Source of the DNA: Deltaproteobacteria bacterium | GTDB taxonomy: Bacteria > Desulfobacterota > Desulfuromonadia > Geobacterales > Geobacteraceae | Direction of reading: 5' to 3' | DNA length: 10,172 nt | Assembly (NCBI GenBank): GCA_021810985.1 | Contig: JAJZQA010000056.1 | Span: 1-10,172 of the forward strand | In this document: one piece after another, positions 7,404 to 10,172 of the stretch | Position numbering within the stretch: position 1 is the first letter of the stretch | Layout of the letters: the number at the start of each line of letters is the position of its first letter | Notes under the pieces: generated by a model | What the model was told of the DNA's origin: nothing | The model's input: the letters and a program-made list of their open reading frames with translations, nothing else | Database searches by the model: none | Translations under genes and position numbers: made by a program

Positions 7404-8846
7404 ATGGATAGCAAAAAGAAAAGTGTCGACAAATCCCCCGCCCAGGTTTTTCGGTATGAAAAGGGTAAAATTCGCCTGACGGAGCATGAGCCGGTTCAGG
7501 AATATCCCCTGGCCCTGATTGTCAATGGGCGGGAATTGGCCACCCTGATTGCCTCGCCCCATGATTTGAGGTTTCTGGTCGCCGGATTTCTGCGGCTCCA
7601 GGGTTTTGTCCAGGGTCTCGATGATTTTCAGATGTTTAGTGTCTGTGAAGATTTCGGAGTCGCAAATGTGATCATCAAGGGTGAGATTCCCGAGCAGCTG
7701 AAGCCTGCTTTAACCTCCGGGTGCGGAACCGGGATCACCTTCAATCTCCAGCAAAAGATGCAGCTCAAGGAAAAGGCCCCCGGCACGAGTGTCCCGCATT
7801 TCTTTCCCGATGACCTGTTCGCCCTGATGGACCAGCTGGCCCGCAGTGCCGGAGAATATCGGAAAACCGGTGGGATCCACTCCGCTGCTGTGTGCGAAGG
7901 CCGATCCATCCTGCTGTACAGTGAGGATGTCGGCCGTCACAATACCCTTGACCGCATTGCCGGTGAGGCACTTTTCAAGAATATCGATCTGGCGGGAAAA
8001 GTTCTGCTTACCTCCGGTCGGGTCTCCACGGAAATGGTGACGAAAGCTGCCATGCTCGGGATATCGCTCATCGCCTCCCGAACGTCACCGACCGATCTTG
8101 CGGTGCAGCTTGCCGAGAAGGCGGGCATCACCTTGATCGGCTACCTGCGCGCTTCCGGCTTTAATATCTATACCAATCCGGAGTCGCTGATTCGCGTTTC
8201 TCCCGATTCGTCGACCTCCGGTGTCACCGCCGTTATTCTTGCCGGCGGCAACTCCACGCGGATGAAAAGCAATAAAGCTCTGCTGCCCTATAGTGGTGAG
8301 CTTTTTATCGAGCGGATTTACCGCCAGCTGTCCGCGTTGTTCCCCGAGGTGATCCTGGTTACCAATACCCCGGAATTTTACCGCTTTCTTCCTTGCCGGA
8401 TGGTTCCTGACGAGTTTCCGGGAATGGGTTCACTTGCCGGCATTCATGCGGGCCTCAAACAGAGTAGAACCGACCGGATCTTCGTAGTTGCTTGCGATAT
8501 GCCGTATTTGAATGGCGAGCTGATCCGCCAGATGGTGGCAAAGGCGCAGGGAAGTGATGTGGTAATTCCCGAGAGTGACGGTGGTTTTGAACCGCTCCAT
8601 GCCGTGTATGCCAAAGGTTGCCTGCCGGCGATGGAAGAGGCATTGAAAAACGGCACGCGAAAAATCGTTAATTGCTTTGACTGGAGCAAGGTCTCGGTAA
8701 TGTCCAAAGAGGAGATTGCCGCTCTCGATCCTGATTTTCATTCGTTCAGAAATATCAATACCCCGGAGGAATATTTCCGTTTCCGGGAGGAGATGCATGA
8801 CCGGAGCACTGAAGAGGAAGATGAAAATCTCGCGGTTCAGCGCTGA
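7404..8846 (+). CDS. fdhD-mobA: FdhD-MobA fusion: formate dehydrogenase sulfurtransferase plus molybdenum cofactor guanylyltransferase
   Basis: Cytoplasmic 480-aa protein with two enzymes in one chain. Residues ~1-262 are FdhD, which passes sulfur from a cysteine desulfurase to the metal cofactor of formate dehydrogenase. Signatures are TSGCGTG with C107, GGIHSAAVC, EDVGRHN and TSGR. Residues ~273-480 are MobA, which transfers GMP from GTP to molybdopterin. Its nucleotide-binding loop is LAGGNSTRM with K291 downstream, followed by GMGSLAGIHAGL and the metal-binding VACDMP. E. coli FdhD has a CxxC pair, but here only the first cysteine remains. The ATG at 7404 fits GAGG at 7395-7398 with five bases between; a GTG at 7398 would add two residues. 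The fusion covers two consecutive late steps of bis-MGD maturation. No formate dehydrogenase gene lies in the window, so the client enzyme is encoded elsewhere. Confidence 0.93.
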   Translation: MDSKKKSVDKSPAQVFRYEKGKIRLTEHEPVQEYPLALIVNGRELATLIASPHDLRFLVAGFLRLQGFVQGLDDFQMFSVCEDFGVANVIIKGEIPEQLKPALTSGCGTGITFNLQQKMQLKEKAPGTSVPHFFPDDLFALMDQLARSAGEYRKTGGIHSAAVCEGRSILLYSEDVGRHNTLDRIAGEALFKNIDLAGKVLLTSGRVSTEMVTKAAMLGISLIASRTSPTDLAVQLAEKAGITLIGYLRASGFNIYTNPESLIRVSPDSSTSGVTAVILAGGNSTRMKSNKALLPYSGELFIERIYRQLSALFPEVILVTNTPEFYRFLPCRMVPDEFPGMGSLAGIHAGLKQSRTDRIFVVACDMPYLNGELIRQMVAKAQGSDVVIPESDGGFEPLHAVYAKGCLPAMEEALKNGTRKIVNCFDWSKVSVMSKEEIAALDPDFHSFRNINTPEEYFRFREEMHDRSTEEEDENLAVQR

Positions 8847-8865
8847 GACCCGCAAAGAGAATTTT

Positions 8866-8890
8866 CCCGGGCAGCCTGAGGCTGCCCGGG
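8866..8890. terminator. GC-rich hairpin between convergent genes, likely bidirectional terminator
   Basis: CCCGGGCAGCC at 8866-8876 and GGCTGCCCGGG at 8880-8890 form a perfect 11-bp stem with a TGA loop. It starts 20 nt after the fdhD-mobA stop and directly abuts the stop codon of the minus-strand deacetylase gene. Neither strand has a U-tract after the stem; the only T-run (8862-8865) lies upstream on the plus strand. Position and stem strength favour a terminator or 3'-end stabilising hairpin, but it is not a textbook intrinsic terminator. Confidence 0.6.
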
Positions 8891-9691
8891 CTAACGGGCG
8901 TGCGGCGGGGGATTGACGAGTGCCTCGAACGTTTTTCCCCGGTCCGAGTCAAGGACGATAAATCTTGGCAGTAACATGGCAGCGTCCTGTGGCGCTGCCG
9001 GCCTTCGGACAATGGTAAAGGCTGCAGAATAGCCTGCCTGCCGTGCTCTTTCCTGCAGATCCTGGTCAGGTAGTCCGCCAAAGGGCCAGGCAATCAGGTC
9101 AACCTCTCCTCCCATCTCCTTCTCCAGTTTTTGCTTCGATTTCCTCAGTTGAATATCCACGAACTTCAGGTACTCATCCCGGGACAGTTTCTTTTTTTCC
9201 TTGATGAAATTGGGATGCCAATAGGAATGCGACTGGATGTCGAACAGTCCGGTTTTCTTCAAGGTTCTCAGCTGGTCCCAGGTCATGGCATAGTCGGCAT
9301 TCGAGATGGCTGACGGATAGATGAACAGGGTCACCGGCGTGTTATATTTTTTTATGATCGGCAGCATCTGGGTGAAAATCGATCGGTGACCATCGTCCGC
9401 TACCAGAACGACCGATTTTGCCGGCGGTGCGGGTGCTTTGCCCAGGCGCCAGTCCACCAGGCGTCGTAACGGAATTACCCGGTAGCCGTTGGTTCGAAGA
9501 TAGGCCAACTGTGACTCAAAGACCGCCGGTGAGACCGTCATGAAGTTGGTGGCGCGCGCATCGAAGCGGTGGTAGAGGAGAATCGGGACCCGAGACGACT
9601 GCTTGGGCTGGGCAGCTTTTGTGTTGGCCGAGGCTGATATCGCGGAGAGGCACAGCAAGAGTGCAATACAGAGAAGTTGGAGAGGTTTCAC
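8891..9691 (-). CDS. Secreted polysaccharide deacetylase (NodB/CE4 family)
   Basis: Predicted exported 266-aa enzyme that removes acetyl groups from N-acetylated sugars of a cell-surface or exopolysaccharide. From the GTG at 9691, the first 22 residues form a clear Sec signal peptide (MKPLQLLCIALLLCLS then ASA). Next come VPILLYHRF (35-43), the catalytic/metal motif VLVADDG with D99 and D100, the zinc-type motif SHSYWHP with H155 and H159, and AWPFGG. The usual TFDDG reads VADDG, but both aspartates are kept. The layout resembles the deacetylase domains of PgaB/IcaB-type proteins; the substrate is not identifiable. AAGGA lies 7 nt before this GTG, which is why it was preferred to a TTG at 9748 that would put 19 extra residues before the signal peptide. 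It lies 53 nt downstream of the response regulator on the same strand and may be co-transcribed with it. Confidence 0.85.
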   Translation of the reverse strand: MKPLQLLCIALLLCLSAISASANTKAAQPKQSSRVPILLYHRFDARATNFMTVSPAVFESQLAYLRTNGYRVIPLRRLVDWRLGKAPAPPAKSVVLVADDGHRSIFTQMLPIIKKYNTPVTLFIYPSAISNADYAMTWDQLRTLKKTGLFDIQSHSYWHPNFIKEKKKLSRDEYLKFVDIQLRKSKQKLEKEMGGEVDLIAWPFGGLPDQDLQERARQAGYSAAFTIVRRPAAPQDAAMLLPRFIVLDSDRGKTFEALVNPPPHAR

Positions 9692-9698
9692 GGAACAT

Positions 9699-9703
9699 TC
9701 CTT
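9699..9703 (-). promoter_or_regulatory. Ribosome binding site deciding the deacetylase start
   Basis: Read on the minus strand, AAGGA is followed by seven bases and then GTG. The site lies in a small GGAATGTTCC palindrome. Together with the signal peptide that begins at this GTG, it fixes the start. Confidence 0.6.
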
Positions 9704-9744
9704 ACTGTGTCGGAGTAAAATCTGAGGAGTTGCGCCTTCAGTTT

Positions 9745-10172
9745 TCAAAGATCTTCATCTTCCTCGTTAATACGAACGTTACATTCTTTCAATAACTCGC
9801 TCATTTCTTCCTCCGAGATATCCGGCACAAAAATTGAGCCATCGGAGTCTTTTTCCAGTTGGGTAATGCCGGGATACCTGCTTTCGATCGAACTCAGCTC
9901 GCCCGCCTGTTTTCGCACCACTTCCAGCAACCGTTCATTTTCTTTTTGCAGATCGTACTTTTCAATCGCCGAGCGGATGGCCATACGCAGATCCGTATCG
10001 TCCCATGGTTTCATGAAAAAACGGTAGATCTCGCCGTCATTCACCGCCTTCATGGCTGCATCGATGCTGGCGTAGCCGGTGAGCAGTATCCGCACGGTTT
10101 CAGGATAGAAATCCTTTACCCTGGAGAGAAACTCGGCACCGCCCATGCCCGGCATCGCACGCCATAGGCCGC
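9745..10172 (-). CDS. Response regulator receiver protein, 5' part missing at window edge
   Basis: The C-terminal ~140 residues of a receiver-domain protein enter from the right edge; the real start lies outside. Visible receiver motifs are MPGMGGAEFL, RILLTGYAS with the conserved T, and YRFFMKPWDD with the conserved K. After the receiver domain, residues such as KYDLQKENERLLEVVRKQ suggest a short coiled coil. An acidic tail follows, ending NEEDEDL. No DNA-binding, GGDEF or HD-GYP domain follows, so it acts by protein contact or belongs to a short stand-alone receiver class. The phosphorylated aspartate normally sits three residues before the MP of MPGM; here that place is tryptophan in the visible GLWRAMPGM, so either the receiver is atypical or the last bases are shifted. 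It precedes the deacetylase gene on the same strand by 53 nt and may regulate surface polysaccharide functions, which is only an inference from position. Confidence 0.8.
   Translation of the reverse strand, partial: GLWRAMPGMGGAEFLSRVKDFYPETVRILLTGYASIDAAMKAVNDGEIYRFFMKPWDDTDLRMAIRSAIEKYDLQKENERLLEVVRKQAGELSSIESRYPGITQLEKDSDGSIFVPDISEEEMSELLKECNVRINEEDEDL

Noticed and set aside
9692..9748. N-terminal extension of the deacetylase from the TTG at 9748
   Set aside because: It would place 19 mostly polar residues before a clear signal peptide, and a good AAGGA ribosome binding site points to the GTG at 9691.

Overview
The window holds a compact plus-strand operon for a membrane-bound complex that looks like hydrogenase-4 or complex I. 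It is followed by a formate dehydrogenase/molybdenum cofactor accessory gene, and then by two minus-strand genes that converge on it. The even, moderately GC-rich coding DNA, the type of hydrogenase-4-like complex, the FdhD-MobA fusion and the style of the response regulator all suggest a Desulfuromonadales/Geobacter-like member of the Desulfobacterota. That placement is inference from gene content; there is no rRNA or marker gene here.

Region 26-7295 encodes six subunits in the order HyfB, HyfC, HyfE, HyfF, HyfG, HyfI. HyfB and HyfF are antiporter-like pump subunits. HyfC is NuoH-like and HyfE is NuoK-like. HyfG is a NuoC+NuoD fusion corresponding to the hydrogenase large subunit. HyfI is NuoB-like and keeps the four cysteines for one [4Fe-4S] cluster. 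The first five genes are tightly packed, with overlapping stop/start codons or gaps of 1-4 nt. An 88-nt spacer containing a small direct repeat separates hyfG from hyfI. The key point is that HyfG has none of the four cysteines that bind the NiFe centre in true group 4 hydrogenases. The complex therefore cannot be a normal H2-evolving hydrogenase and fits the described Ehr (energy-converting hydrogenase related) class, whose substrate is still uncertain. No HyfH ferredoxin-like subunit and no HyfD pump subunit are encoded here.

Region 7296-8846 starts with a possible sigma-70 promoter overlapped by a short inverted repeat. It drives a fused gene whose N-terminal half is FdhD (sulfurtransferase that activates formate dehydrogenase) and whose C-terminal half is MobA (guanylyltransferase that makes the bis-MGD cofactor). 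The fusion joins two steps needed by the same molybdo- or tungsto-enzyme.

An 11-bp GC-rich perfect hairpin at 8866-8890 lies between the convergent genes. On the minus strand, a response regulator that runs off the right edge is followed by a secreted polysaccharide deacetylase of the NodB/CE4 family. No mobile elements, CRISPR arrays, tRNAs or rRNAs were seen.
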